Shown: positions 17,288-26,298 of the stretch, piece after piece
How the letters are laid out: the number at the start of each line of letters is the position of its first letter
Position numbering within the stretch: position 1 is the first letter of the stretch
Assembly (NCBI RefSeq): GCF_036242395.1
Contig: NZ_CP108458.1
Coordinates: 2,294,001-2,358,000, forward strand
Length of the DNA: 64,000 bases
From: Kitasatospora sp. NBC_01266
Lineage (GTDB): Bacteria > Actinomycetota > Actinomycetes > Streptomycetales > Streptomycetaceae
Direction of reading: 5' to 3'
Notes under the pieces: generated by a model
What the model was told of the DNA's origin: nothing
Database searches by the model: none
What the model saw: the letters and a program-made list of their open reading frames with translations, nothing else
Position numbers and translations under genes: made by a program

Positions 17288-18385
17288 TCAGGGCCGCACC
17301 CGGTCCCGGGCGCCCTTGGCGCGCTGCTTCCACAGCCGGGCCCGCTGCGCCGCCAACCGGGCGTCGGTCCGGGAGGCGATCCACGCGTTCTCGCGCTGGA
17401 GCCTGAGGTAGCTGTCCATCCGGCGCTGCGGCAGGGTGCCGTCGGCGAGCGCGGCCCGGACGGCGCAGCCGGGCTCGGTGCTGTGCGAGCAGTCGTCGAA
17501 GCGGCACCGCGCGCCGAGTTCCTCGATCTCGGCGAAGGCCTGGGCCAGACCCTCACCGCCGTAGAGGCCGACGCCGCGCAGGCCGGGGGTGTCGATCAGC
17601 ACGCCACCGCCCGGCAGCGCGAACAGCTCGCGCGTGGTGGTGGTGTGCCGGCCCTTCTGGTCCGCGTCGCGGGTCTGCTGAACGACCATCACCTGGGCAC
17701 CCGTCAGCGCGTTGGTGAGCGTGGACTTTCCGGCGCCGGACTGCCCGATCAGCGCGGTCGTGCCGCCCAGGCAGGCGCGCAGCACGTCCAGTCCGTCGCC
17801 GGTCCCGGCGCTGACCACCAGCACCGCGACGCCGGGCACCACCCGCTCGACGTCCTCCCGGATGAACTCGGCATCGTCCACCAGGTCGGCCTTGGTGAGC
17901 GCGACCAGTGGCTGGGCGCCGCTCTCCCAGGCCAGCGCGACGAAGCGCTCGACCCGGCCGAGGTCGGGCTCGACGGCCAGCGAGACGGCGATCAGCACGG
18001 TGTCGATGTTGGCGGCCAGTACCTGGCCCTCGGAGGCCTTGGCCGCGCTCTTGCGGATGATCGCGGTGCGGCGCGGCAGCAGCGCGCGGACTTCGGGCAG
18101 CGGTGCGGCGGCGGGGTCGAGCGCCACCCAGTCGCCCGTGCACGGGTTCTCGATGGTCTCGGCGCTGCCGACCGGACGGGTGTCGGCCCGCACGGTGCGG
18201 ACCTCGCCGCCGTCGGGGTCGGCGACGAGGACCTCGGCGCGCCCGCGGTCGACCCGGGCCAGTCGGCCGGGGACGAGTCCGGCCTCGGCGAGCGGCGCGA
18301 AGAGCTCGTCGAGTTCAGCGGTCCAGCCGTACCCGGCCAGCGAGGTCGGTGGGGTGGGGGAAAGCGGAGGGAGTGCGTCGAACAA
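17288..18385 (-). CDS. rsgA: Ribosome small-subunit GTPase RsgA
   Basis: 365 residues. RsgA is a 30S assembly factor whose GTPase domain is circularly permuted, and that order is visible: LTKADL (G4), then SAGTGDGL (G5), then the P-loop GQSGAGKSTLTNAL, then DTPGLRG (G3). The C-terminal zinc site is CRFDDCSHSTEPGC. An OB-fold precedes the GTPase. The TTG at 18385 with GAAGGG about 10 nt upstream is the best start. A short uORF with a perfect ribosome site lies just upstream. Confidence 0.9.
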   Translation of the reverse strand: MFDALPPLSPTPPTSLAGYGWTAELDELFAPLAEAGLVPGRLARVDRGRAEVLVADPDGGEVRTVRADTRPVGSAETIENPCTGDWVALDPAAAPLPEVRALLPRRTAIIRKSAAKASEGQVLAANIDTVLIAVSLAVEPDLGRVERFVALAWESGAQPLVALTKADLVDDAEFIREDVERVVPGVAVLVVSAGTGDGLDVLRACLGGTTALIGQSGAGKSTLTNALTGAQVMVVQQTRDADQKGRHTTTTRELFALPGGGVLIDTPGLRGVGLYGGEGLAQAFAEIEELGARCRFDDCSHSTEPGCAVRAALADGTLPQRRMDSYLRLQRENAWIASRTDARLAAQRARLWKQRAKGARDRVRP

Positions 18386-18436
18386 CGCGGTGAAGCCCTT
18401 CGGGAAGGAAGCACGGTCCCGGGGGCTGAACGATCG

Positions 18437-18508
18437 TCAGCCGGTCACCGGGCGGGAGTGGAGGGTCCGAGTGCTGCTCAGGGCAGCCGTGCGGGCAGTG
18501 CCGACCAT
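18437..18508 (-). CDS. Candidate 23-residue leader ORF upstream of rsgA
   Basis: ATG at 18508 follows AGGAGGT at 8 nt, one of the best ribosome sites in the window, and reads MVGTARTAALSSTRTLHSRP before ending at 18437. The stop is 51 nt before the rsgA start. It could be a regulatory leader peptide or a real small protein; only the ribosome site supports it. Confidence 0.45.
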   Translation of the reverse strand: MVGTARTAALSSTRTLHSRPVTG

Positions 18509-18618
18509 GGGGCCCACCTCCTGCTTCTCTTCGTCCGGACGGTCAGGTGCGCAGCCTAGGGCGAACCGCCCCACGCCCGCACCCGAATTAACCCCGCCCG
18601 TCAGCCTCGTCAGCCCCG

Positions 18619-20022
18619 TCAGCCCCGCCCGCCGTCCCACGGCGGCCGGGGCGGGTAGCTCGGCAGCGCCGAGTCCACCGGCCCCAGCTCGCCCGGGAAC
18701 CGCCCGTCCGAGGACCACGGCTGAGCCGGATGCTCGGCGGGGTGCTCGGCCGGGTCCAGCGCCTCGGCCGGATGGTGCGGCGCCTTCGGCGCGGGCCGGT
18801 CGCTGTCCGGCGGGGGCGGCGGCGTGCGCCGCCAGCGCTTGCGGGCCCCGCCCAGCCGCCCGCGGACATCGCCGGGGGCCAGGAAGTCGGCCCAGCGCTC
18901 GGGGTACTCGGACGGCGCCTCGTCCCCCTCGTCCGCGTCCGTCTCCTCGTCCTCGATGCCCTCGCCCAGTCCCAGCTCGCGCGCCCGCAGCGCCCGTTCG
19001 GCGGCCCGGCGCGCGGTGATCTCGCGGACCAGGGCGGCGGCCACCTGCTCGCTGGCCCGCTCGTTCTCGGCGCGCGCGTCGGCGGTCTCCACGCTGGGCC
19101 AGCGGCGGTCTATCGCGGCGTTCATCGCGGCGCCGATCAGCACCGCCAGCGCCACCACGAAGATCCACAGCAGCACGGCGACCGGCGCGGCCAGCGAGCC
19201 GTAGACGGTCTTGCCCTCCACCGAGTGGACCAGGTAGAGCCGCAGCGCCAGGCTGCAGAGCACCAACGCGGCGAACGCGACCAGCGCGCCGGGGATGTCC
19301 TCGCGCCACGGCGTGCTGGCCGGCACGGACAGGTGGTAGAGGGTGGTCAGGAAGACGATCATCAGCACGATCGCGATCGGCCAGTAGAGCGCGTTGACCA
19401 CCCCGCCGATGCTGGGCACCGCCGAGATCACCAGGCCGGGCCCGGCGATCAGCAGCGGCAGCACCAGCGAACCGATCACCAGCGCGCCCAGGTAGAGGCC
19501 CAGCGACATCGAGCGGGTCTTGACGATCCCGCGCTTGCCGTCCAGCCCGTACATCACGGTGATGGTGTCGATGAAGATGTAGAGCGCCCGGGAGCCGGAC
19601 CAGAGCGAGAGCAGGAAGCCGATCGAGATCAGGTCGGGGCGCGGCATGTTGAAGACACTGGCCAGCAGCGGCTTCACGGTGTCGTCGATCGAGGAGGACG
19701 AGAGCACCGTGCTCGCCGCCGACAGGATGTCCTGCTGGAGCTTCTGGATGCTGCCGGCGCCGAGCAGGTCGTCCAGGTAGCCGAGGGTGCCGGCCAGGCA
19801 GAGCAGCAGCGGCGGGATCGAGAGCAGGGTGAAGAAGGCGGCCTCGGCGGCCAGCCCGGTGACCCGGTACTCGACGCAGGTGTTGGTGGTGTCCTTGATC
19901 AGCCCCCAGACGGTACCGCGCCACTGGGAGCGCCGGGCCGCCCGCCGACCGCCCTTGCCCCGCCGCCGGGAGGGTCGCTCCGCCGCCGCTCTGCTGCTCT
20001 CACCTGGTGCCTGCACACGCAT
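18619..20022 (-). CDS. YihY/BrkB-family integral membrane protein
   Basis: 467 residues. The core carries about six membrane spans and the YihY landmarks AAFFTLLSIPPLLLCLAGTLG, LWSGSRALYIFIDTITVMYG and PGALVAFAALVLCSLALRLY. A long cytoplasmic C terminus (about 150 residues) is charged, then Pro-rich. The ATG at 20022 starts MRVQAPGESSRAA; a longer reading is open upstream but Arg-rich and unconvincing. The family was once annotated as ribonuclease BN, which is wrong; its function is still unclear. Confidence 0.82.
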   Translation of the reverse strand: MRVQAPGESSRAAAERPSRRRGKGGRRAARRSQWRGTVWGLIKDTTNTCVEYRVTGLAAEAAFFTLLSIPPLLLCLAGTLGYLDDLLGAGSIQKLQQDILSAASTVLSSSSIDDTVKPLLASVFNMPRPDLISIGFLLSLWSGSRALYIFIDTITVMYGLDGKRGIVKTRSMSLGLYLGALVIGSLVLPLLIAGPGLVISAVPSIGGVVNALYWPIAIVLMIVFLTTLYHLSVPASTPWREDIPGALVAFAALVLCSLALRLYLVHSVEGKTVYGSLAAPVAVLLWIFVVALAVLIGAAMNAAIDRRWPSVETADARAENERASEQVAAALVREITARRAAERALRARELGLGEGIEDEETDADEGDEAPSEYPERWADFLAPGDVRGRLGGARKRWRRTPPPPPDSDRPAPKAPHHPAEALDPAEHPAEHPAQPWSSDGRFPGELGPVDSALPSYPPRPPWDGGRG

Positions 20023-20204
20023 ACGGTATCGGGCGCGCCCGACACGCCCGCGCGATCGGCCCACCGCGCGCCGCCTCGGGACGGGGCGCGGACGGCACCG
20101 CCCCGGGCTGCGCAGCGGCGCGTCCATCTCGCCATACGGAACAAACGAGTCCGCATGATGGACGATAGTGGACCGCGCCTCGCTCGGCGTGCGAATCTCT
20201 TGCC

Positions 20205-20288
20205 ATGCCTAGCGCCGGAACCACCCTGGTTGGTCGACTCCACGTCGATCTCCTTCGCGTGTCCAGCGCCATCTGTCCGGTGATCTGA
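20205..20288 (+). CDS. Putative cysteine-responsive leader peptide of the sulfur operon
   Basis: A 27-residue ORF beginning MPSAG and containing LVGRLHVDLLRVSSAICPV. This fits the actinobacterial leader-peptide pattern (R-x-H-V-D-L-x-R-x-x-S-x-x-C) found before sulfur-assimilation genes. It ends 199 nt before the sulfite reductase start. The single late cysteine suggests ribosome stalling at low Cys-tRNA, controlling downstream expression (inference from similar systems). Confidence 0.75.
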   Translation: MPSAGTTLVGRLHVDLLRVSSAICPVI

Positions 20289-20487
20289 GCCCCCACCCCC
20301 AAGGCGCCAGTACCGCACCCGGCGCCACCCCGCCGCCCACTCCGCAGCCGCGGACGCGCGAGCACCCCAGGCCCATGATCACCCCTCCCCCGACTGCCGA
20401 GAACTCGCAGGTCAGGGCAGGTGAGCAGGTCGCGGCCCGGGAGCAGCACAGCCCCCGCAGCAGAGCCACCTGCCCGAAGGACGTCTT

Positions 20488-22212
20488 ATGGCCACCACTC
20501 CCGACCCGGTCGAGCCGCAGCCCGCGAGCGCCGCGGCGCCCCGTGCCGCCGCCGCCCGCAAGGCGACCCGCCACCGCGGCGAGGGCCAGTGGGGCATGGG
20601 GCACTTCACGCCGCTGAACGCCAACGAGCAGTTCAAGAAGGACGATGACGGTCTCAACGTGCGGACACGCATTGAGACGATCTACGCGCACCGGGGCTTC
20701 GACTCGATCGACCCGTCCGACCTGCGCGGCCGGATGCGCTGGTGGGGCCTCTACACCCAGCGCAAGGAGGGGATCGACGGCGGCAAGACCGCGATCCTGG
20801 ACCCGCACGAGCTCGACGCCGAGTTCTTCATGCTGCGGGTGCGGATCGACGGCGGCCGGCTGACGGTGGCCCAGCTGAAGGCGGTCTCCGAGGTCTCCCA
20901 GCAGTACGCGCGCGGCACCGCCGATCTGACCGACCGCCAGAACATCCAGTACCACTGGATCCGGATCGAGGACGTGCCCGCGATCTGGCAGAAGCTGGAG
21001 GCGGTGGGCCTGTCCACCACCGAGGCCTGCGGCGACACCCCGCGCGTCATCCTCGGCTCGCCAGTGGCCGGCATCGCCGAGGACGAGATCATCGACGGCA
21101 CCCCCGCCATCGAGGAGATCCAGCGCCGCTTCATCGGCAACCCCGACTTCTCCAACCTGCCGCGCAAGTTCAAGTCGGCGGTCTCCGGCTCGCCGCTGCT
21201 GGACGTGGCGCACGAGATCAACGACATCGCCTTCGTCGGCGTGGTCCACCCCGAGCACGGGCCCGGCTTCGACCTGTGGGTCGGCGGCGGCCTGTCCACC
21301 AACCCCAAGCTGGGCGTGCGGCTGGGCGCCTGGGTGCCGCTGGACGAGGTGGCCGACGTCTACGGCGGTGTGATCGGCATCTTCCGCGACTACGGCTACC
21401 GCCGGCTGCGCAACCGGGCCCGCCTGAAGTTCCTGGTCGCCGACTGGGGGGTGGCGAAGTTCCGCCAGGTGCTGGAGGACGAGTACCTCAAGTACCAGCT
21501 GATCGACGGCCCGGCGCCCGAGGAGCCCAGCGGCGTCTGGCGCGACCACGTCGGCGTGCACCGGCAGAACGACGGCAACTTCTACGTCGGCTTCGCACCG
21601 CGGGTCGGCCGGGTGGACGGCGCGCTGCTCGGCAAGGTCGCCGAACTCGCCGCCGAGCACGGCTCGGACCGGCTGCGCACCACCGCCGAGCAGAAGATGC
21701 TGGTGCTGGACGTGCCCGAGGACCAGGTCGCCTCGCTGGTGGCCGGCCTGGAGGCGCTGGACCTGCGGGTCACCCCGTCCCCGTTCCGGCGCGGCACCAT
21801 GGCCTGCACCGGCATCGAGTACTGCAAGCTCGCCATCGTGGAGACCAAGGAGCGCGGGCGCACCCTGATCGACGAGCTCGAGCAGCGGCTGCCCGACTTC
21901 GCCGAGCCACTGACCATCAACATCAACGGCTGCCCGAACGCCTGCGCGCGGATCCAGGTGGCGGACATCGGTCTCAAGGGTCAGCTGGTCACCGACGAGC
22001 ACGGCGAGCAGGTGGAGGGCTACCAGGTCCACCTGGGCGGCGCGCTCGGTCTGGAGGCCGGATTCGGCCGCAAGGTGCGCGGCCTGAAGGTCACCAAGGA
22101 CGGCCTGCCGGACTACGTGGAGCGGGTGCTGACCCGCTTCCAGGCCGACCGGCGCGCGGGCGAGCGGTTCGCCCAGTGGACGGCCCGGGCCAGTGAGGAG
22201 CAGTTGTCATGA
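20488..22212 (+). CDS. sirA: Assimilatory nitrite/sulfite reductase (siroheme, 4Fe-4S)
   Basis: 574 residues, two nitrite/sulfite reductase ferredoxin-like halves each followed by a siroheme/4Fe-4S domain. The cluster ligands are visible as ACTGIEYC and NGCPNAC. GDTPRVILGSP and the basic GRKVRGLKVT belong to the family. It reduces sulfite to sulfide with ferredoxin electrons. The context (cysH, cysC, cysDN following) favours sulfite over nitrite. The ATG overlaps nothing upstream; the stop overlaps the next start as ATGA. Confidence 0.9.
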   Translation: MATTPDPVEPQPASAAAPRAAAARKATRHRGEGQWGMGHFTPLNANEQFKKDDDGLNVRTRIETIYAHRGFDSIDPSDLRGRMRWWGLYTQRKEGIDGGKTAILDPHELDAEFFMLRVRIDGGRLTVAQLKAVSEVSQQYARGTADLTDRQNIQYHWIRIEDVPAIWQKLEAVGLSTTEACGDTPRVILGSPVAGIAEDEIIDGTPAIEEIQRRFIGNPDFSNLPRKFKSAVSGSPLLDVAHEINDIAFVGVVHPEHGPGFDLWVGGGLSTNPKLGVRLGAWVPLDEVADVYGGVIGIFRDYGYRRLRNRARLKFLVADWGVAKFRQVLEDEYLKYQLIDGPAPEEPSGVWRDHVGVHRQNDGNFYVGFAPRVGRVDGALLGKVAELAAEHGSDRLRTTAEQKMLVLDVPEDQVASLVAGLEALDLRVTPSPFRRGTMACTGIEYCKLAIVETKERGRTLIDELEQRLPDFAEPLTININGCPNACARIQVADIGLKGQLVTDEHGEQVEGYQVHLGGALGLEAGFGRKVRGLKVTKDGLPDYVERVLTRFQADRRAGERFAQWTARASEEQLS

Positions 22213-22397
22213 GTGAGCGCGCCGCACCCTTCTACTGCCCGTACTGCGGGGACGAGGACCTACGCCCCTCGGCGGAGGGCGGCCACGGCGCCTGGGAGTG
22301 CGCCTCCTGCCGCCGGGCCTTCCAGGTGAAGTTCCTCGGCCTGCTGTCAGCTTCGTCAGCCACGAACGGGGGAACGGCAGATGAGCACCACCACTGA
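22209..22397 (+). CDS. Small Zn-ribbon protein of the sulfur operon
   Basis: 62 residues with FYCPYCGDEDL and ECASCRRAFQVKF, a two-CxxC zinc ribbon or rubredoxin-like knuckle, then a His-ended tail. The ATG overlaps the sulfite reductase stop (ATGA), and its 3' end overlaps the cysH start by 17 nt. Tight coupling suggests an accessory role such as electron transfer or cluster handling for sulfite or APS reductase. Conserved position in related genomes is my recollection, not checked. Confidence 0.82.
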   Translation: MSERAAPFYCPYCGDEDLRPSAEGGHGAWECASCRRAFQVKFLGLLSASSATNGGTADEHHH

Positions 22398-23079
22398 CCT
22401 GGAGGCGCTGGCCGGCGCGGCCGCTCGCGACCTGGAGGAGGCCTCCGCGCAGGAGGTCCTGCGCTGGGCCGCCGACACCTTCGGCCGCAAGCTCTGCGTC
22501 ACCTCCTCGATGGAGGACGCGGTCGTCGCCCACCTGGCCTCGACCGTGCTGCCCGGCATCGACGTGGTCTTCCTCGACACCGGCTACCACTTCCCGGAGA
22601 CCATCGGCACCCGGGACGCGGTCGCCGCGACCCTGCCGGTCAACGTGATCACCCTGACCCCGCGTCAGACGGTGGCCGAGCAGGACGCCGAGTACGGGCC
22701 GAACCTGCACGACCGCGACCCGGACCTGTGCTGCTCGCTGCGCAAGGTCGAGCCGCTGCAGCGCGGCCTGCTGGGCTACGACGCCTGGGCCACCGGGCTG
22801 CGCCGCGACGAGTCGCCGAGCCGGGCCGGCACGCCGGTGGTGGCCTGGGACGCCAAGCGCCGCAAGGTGAAGATCGCCCCGATCGCCCGCTGGACCCAGG
22901 ACGACGTGGACGCCTACGTCCAGGCCAACGGGGTGCTGCTCAACCCGCTGCTCTGGGAGGGGTACACCTCGGTCGGCTGCGCGCCGCTCTCCTGCACCCG
23001 CAAGCCGGGGGCGGGCGAGGACGCCAGGGCCGGGCGCTGGGCGGGCTCCGGCAAGAGCGAGTGCGGCATCCACCTGTGA
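22381..23079 (+). CDS. cysH: Phosphoadenylyl/adenylyl-sulfate reductase
   Basis: 232 residues. The PAPS-reductase fold is shown by VTSSMEDAVVAHLAS (PP-loop), VVFLDTGYHFPET and the catalytic ECGIHL at the C terminus (Cys228). The 4Fe-4S signature of APS reductases is present as Cys117-Cys118 and a second pair. That pair, usually CxxC, reads GCAPLSCTRK with Cys200 and Cys205 four residues apart, a two-residue insertion. The product is sulfite. The presence of cysC and of the cluster leaves the exact substrate (APS or PAPS) open. Confidence 0.9.
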   Translation: MSTTTDLEALAGAAARDLEEASAQEVLRWAADTFGRKLCVTSSMEDAVVAHLASTVLPGIDVVFLDTGYHFPETIGTRDAVAATLPVNVITLTPRQTVAEQDAEYGPNLHDRDPDLCCSLRKVEPLQRGLLGYDAWATGLRRDESPSRAGTPVVAWDAKRRKVKIAPIARWTQDDVDAYVQANGVLLNPLLWEGYTSVGCAPLSCTRKPGAGEDARAGRWAGSGKSECGIHL

Positions 23080-23089
23080 ACTAACAGGC

Positions 23090-23123
23090 GTCAGCTGACA
23101 ACTGACCATATCTGTCAGCTGAC
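23090..23123. repeat. Paired GTCAGCTGAC palindromes between cysH and cysC
   Basis: The 10-bp palindrome gtcagctgac occurs at 23090-23099 and 23114-23123, 24 bp centre to centre. The second copy extends to a perfect 12-bp palindrome. Because each copy is self-complementary, the RNA could form a stem with a 14-nt loop; a short T-rich stretch follows. It may be an operator or an attenuator before cysC. Confidence 0.7.
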
Positions 23124-23174
23124 ATCAGACAGACCCCTTTTTCTGCCCTGCCTTACTTAATTTTGGAGCGAAAC

Positions 23175-23777
23175 GTGACCACAGCCGACACCTTGGCCGC
23201 CGCCGGGGAAGCCGCGGGGGCGGCCCCGGTGGCCGCTGCCTGCGAGCGCGGCGCCACGGTGTGGCTGACCGGGTTGCCCAGTGCCGGTAAGACCACGCTG
23301 GCCTTCGCGTTGGCCGAGCGGTTGCGGGCCGAGGGTCACCGGGTCGAGGTGCTCGACGGCGACGAGGTCCGCGAGTTCCTCTCCAAGGGCCTGGGCTTCA
23401 CCCGCGAGGACCGCCACACCAACGTGACCAGGATCGGCTTCGTCGCCGAGAAGCTGGCCTCCCACGGCGTCAAGGTGCTCGCCCCGGTGATCGCCCCCTA
23501 CGCCCACTCGCGCGCAGCGGTGCGCGAACGCCACCAGGCCGCGGGCACCGGCTTCCTGGAGGTCCACGTCGCCACCCCCGTGGAGCTCTGCTCCGAACGC
23601 GACGTCAAGGGCCTGTACGCCAAGCAGGCCGCCGGCGAGCTCTCCGGCCTCACCGGCGTGGACGACCCCTACGAGGCACCCCAGTTCCCGGAGCTGCGCC
23701 TTCAGACCCAGGGCCGGACGGTGGCCGAGTCCGCCGCCGAGCTGCACGCCTTCCTGACCGAGAGGGGCCTCGCGTGA
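23175..23777 (+). CDS. cysC: Adenylylsulfate kinase
   Basis: 200 residues. The P-loop is GLPSAGKTTLAFAL, followed by the APS-kinase landmarks LDGDEVREFLSKGLGFTREDR and DPYEAPQFPELRL. It phosphorylates APS to PAPS. The GTG at 23175 follows GGAG by 7 nt. The stop overlaps cysD as GTGA, making a tightly coupled cysC-cysD-cysN unit. Confidence 0.93.
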   Translation: MTTADTLAAAGEAAGAAPVAAACERGATVWLTGLPSAGKTTLAFALAERLRAEGHRVEVLDGDEVREFLSKGLGFTREDRHTNVTRIGFVAEKLASHGVKVLAPVIAPYAHSRAAVRERHQAAGTGFLEVHVATPVELCSERDVKGLYAKQAAGELSGLTGVDDPYEAPQFPELRLQTQGRTVAESAAELHAFLTERGLA

Positions 23778-24727
23778 GTACCGCGACCGACATCCCGACG
23801 CAGGCGCAGGACCCCGACGACTCGGGCGGGCCCTTCGCCCTGTCGCACCTGGACGCCCTGGAGGCGGAGTCGGTGCACATCCTGCGCGAGGTGGCGGGCG
23901 AGTTCGAGCGGCCGGTGATCCTGTTCTCCGGCGGCAAGGACTCGATCGTCATGCTGCACCTGGCACTGAAGGCCTTCGCCCCGGCGCCGGTCCCGTTCTC
24001 GCTGCTGCACGTCGACACCGGCCACAACTTCCCCGAGGTGATCGCCTACCGCGACCGCGTGGTGGCCCGGCACAACCTGCGCCTGCACGTCGCCCTGGTG
24101 CAGGACTTCATCGACGACGGCCGGCTGCGCGAGCGCCCCGACGGCACCCGCAACCCCCTGCAGACCGTCCCGCTGCTGGACGCCATCGAGAGCGGCAGGT
24201 TCGACGCCGTCTTCGGCGGCGGGCGCCGCGACGAGGAGAAGGCCCGCGCCAAGGAACGCGTCTTCTCCCTGCGCGACGAGTTCGGCGCCTGGGACCCGCG
24301 CCGCCAGCGCCCCGAACTCTGGTCCCTCTACAACGGCCGCCACGCGGTGGGCGAACACGTCCGCGTCTTCCCGCTGTCCAACTGGACCGAGCTGGACGTC
24401 TGGCAGTACATCGCCCGCGAGTCCATCGACCTGCCGCAGATCTACTACGCCCACCAGCGCGACGTCTTCGCCCGCGACGGCATGTGGCTGACCGCCGGCG
24501 CCTGGGGCGGCCCCAAGGACGGCGAGCAGGTCCAGCGCCGCCTGATCCGCTACCGCACGGTGGGCGACATGTCCTGCACCGGCGCCGTCGACTCCCACGC
24601 CGCCACCATCGAACAGGTCATCGCCGAGATCGCCGCCTCCCGCCTGACCGAACGCGGCGCCACCCGCGCCGACGACAAACTCTCCGAAGCCGCCATGGAA
24701 GACCGCAAGCGCGAGGGGTACTTCTAA
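23774..24727 (+). CDS. cysD: Sulfate adenylyltransferase subunit 2
   Basis: 317 residues, the usual CysD length. ILFSGGKDSIVMLHLALKAF is the PP-loop and FGGGRRDEEKARAKERVFS is the family signature. With CysN it forms ATP sulfurylase, making APS from sulfate and ATP. The GTG start overlaps the cysC stop. Two bases separate its stop from cysN. Confidence 0.94.
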   Translation: MSTATDIPTQAQDPDDSGGPFALSHLDALEAESVHILREVAGEFERPVILFSGGKDSIVMLHLALKAFAPAPVPFSLLHVDTGHNFPEVIAYRDRVVARHNLRLHVALVQDFIDDGRLRERPDGTRNPLQTVPLLDAIESGRFDAVFGGGRRDEEKARAKERVFSLRDEFGAWDPRRQRPELWSLYNGRHAVGEHVRVFPLSNWTELDVWQYIARESIDLPQIYYAHQRDVFARDGMWLTAGAWGGPKDGEQVQRRLIRYRTVGDMSCTGAVDSHAATIEQVIAEIAASRLTERGATRADDKLSEAAMEDRKREGYF

Positions 24728-24729
24728 CC

Positions 24730-26061
24730 ATGACCACCACCACCCACGCCGCCACCGCCACCTCCCTGCTGCGCTTCGCCACCGCCGGCTCCGTGGACGA
24801 CGGCAAATCCACCCTCGTCGGCCGCCTCCTGCACGACTCCAAATCGGTCCTGGCCGACCAGCTGGAAGCCGTCGAACACGCCTCCCGCAAACGCGGCCAG
24901 CACACCCCCGACCTGGCACTGCTCACCGACGGCCTGCGCGCCGAACGCGAGCAGGGCATCACCATCGACGTCGCCTACCGCTACTTCGCCACCACCCGGC
25001 GCCGCTTCATCCTCGCCGACACCCCCGGCCACGTGCAGTACACCCGCAACATGGTCACCGGCGCCTCCACCGCCGAACTCGCCGTCGTCCTCGTCGACGC
25101 CCGCAACGGCGTCGTCGAGCAGACCCGCCGACACGCCGCCGTCGCCGCCCTGCTACGCGTCCCACACCTCGTCCTGGCCGTCAACAAGATGGACCTCGTC
25201 GACTACGCCGAGCCCGTCTTCGCCGCCATCGCCGCCGAGTTCACCGCCTACGCCGCCTCCCTCGGGGTGGGCGACATCGTCGCCGTGCCGATCTCCGCAC
25301 TGGCCGGCGACAACGTCGTCGAACCCTCCGCCCACATGGACTGGTACGGCGGCCCCACCCTCCTCGAACACCTCGAGACCGTCCCGGTCCACACCGACCC
25401 CAGCCAGCAGCCCGCCCGCTTCCCCGTGCAGTACGTGATCCGCCCGCAGAGCACCACGCACCCCGACTACCGCGGCTACGCGGGCCAGTTGGCGTCCGGC
25501 GTACTGCGCACCGGCGATGCGGTCACGGTGCTGCCCGCCGGACACACCACCACCGTCGCCGGCATCGACGTCCTCGGCACCCAGAGCGACACCGCCTGGG
25601 CACCCCAGTCGATCACCGTGCGCCTGGCCGAGGACATCGACATCTCCCGCGGCGACCTGATCACCGCCGGCCCCACTCCCGTCCCCACCAAGGACGTCGA
25701 GGCCACCGTCTGCCACCTCCACGAACGCCCGCTGCGGGTCGGCGACAAGGTGCTGCTCAAGCACACCACCCGCACCGTGCGCGCACTGGTCAAGGAGATC
25801 ACCTACCGCATCGACATCGACACCCTCGAACAACGCCCCGAGGCAACCGAGTTGAACGTCAACGAGATCGGCCACCTGCTGCTCCGCACGGCCGAGCCGC
25901 TCGCTCTCGACCCCTACGTCGACAACCGCCGCACCGGCTCCTTCCTGCTGATCGACCCGGCCGACGGCACCACCCTGACCGCCGGCATGACCGGCGAGTC
26001 CTTCACCGGCACCCCGGCGGCAGCAGCAGCGGCAGCGGACGAAGCGGAGGACTGGGTCTGA
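24730..26061 (+). CDS. cysN: Sulfate adenylyltransferase subunit 1 (GTPase)
   Basis: 443 residues. The EF-Tu-like GTPase motifs are SVDDGKSTLVGRLLHDSK (G1), DTPGHVQYTRNM (G3) and AVNKMDLVD (G4), followed by two beta-barrel domains. CysN drives the CysD reaction by GTP hydrolysis. There is no C-terminal CysC kinase fusion, consistent with a separate cysC upstream. It ends within a TGATG that could restart a tiny ORF. Confidence 0.93.
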   Translation: MTTTTHAATATSLLRFATAGSVDDGKSTLVGRLLHDSKSVLADQLEAVEHASRKRGQHTPDLALLTDGLRAEREQGITIDVAYRYFATTRRRFILADTPGHVQYTRNMVTGASTAELAVVLVDARNGVVEQTRRHAAVAALLRVPHLVLAVNKMDLVDYAEPVFAAIAAEFTAYAASLGVGDIVAVPISALAGDNVVEPSAHMDWYGGPTLLEHLETVPVHTDPSQQPARFPVQYVIRPQSTTHPDYRGYAGQLASGVLRTGDAVTVLPAGHTTTVAGIDVLGTQSDTAWAPQSITVRLAEDIDISRGDLITAGPTPVPTKDVEATVCHLHERPLRVGDKVLLKHTTRTVRALVKEITYRIDIDTLEQRPEATELNVNEIGHLLLRTAEPLALDPYVDNRRTGSFLLIDPADGTTLTAGMTGESFTGTPAAAAAAADEAEDWV

Positions 26062-26298
26062 TGCCCGGCGAGGCGTTCTCCGGGATGGACAAGGAAGGCG
26101 GCCGGATCGGCAGCGGCGTCCGTGGCAGCGGCCAGGGCGGCATCGGCCGATGTGGATGCCGGCGGGGCGTCTGACGCTCCGTCACCGGCACACCGCCTTC
26201 GACGACCTGCGGCAGTCCCAGGCCGCGCGCGGCGTCGCAGCACAGGCCGGACTCAACGCACCACCTTCCCTTGACCGTTCCAGCAGAGGACACCTCCG
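26062..26298. other. Spacer between cysN and the sulfonate transporter
   Basis: 237 bp. Two short frames are possible: one starting in the cysN TGATG overlap (26061-26174, 37 residues ending CGCRRGV) and one ending in an ATGA overlap with the next gene (26156-26302). Both have weak codon bias and no ribosome site of note. I regard neither as proven. Confidence 0.4.
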
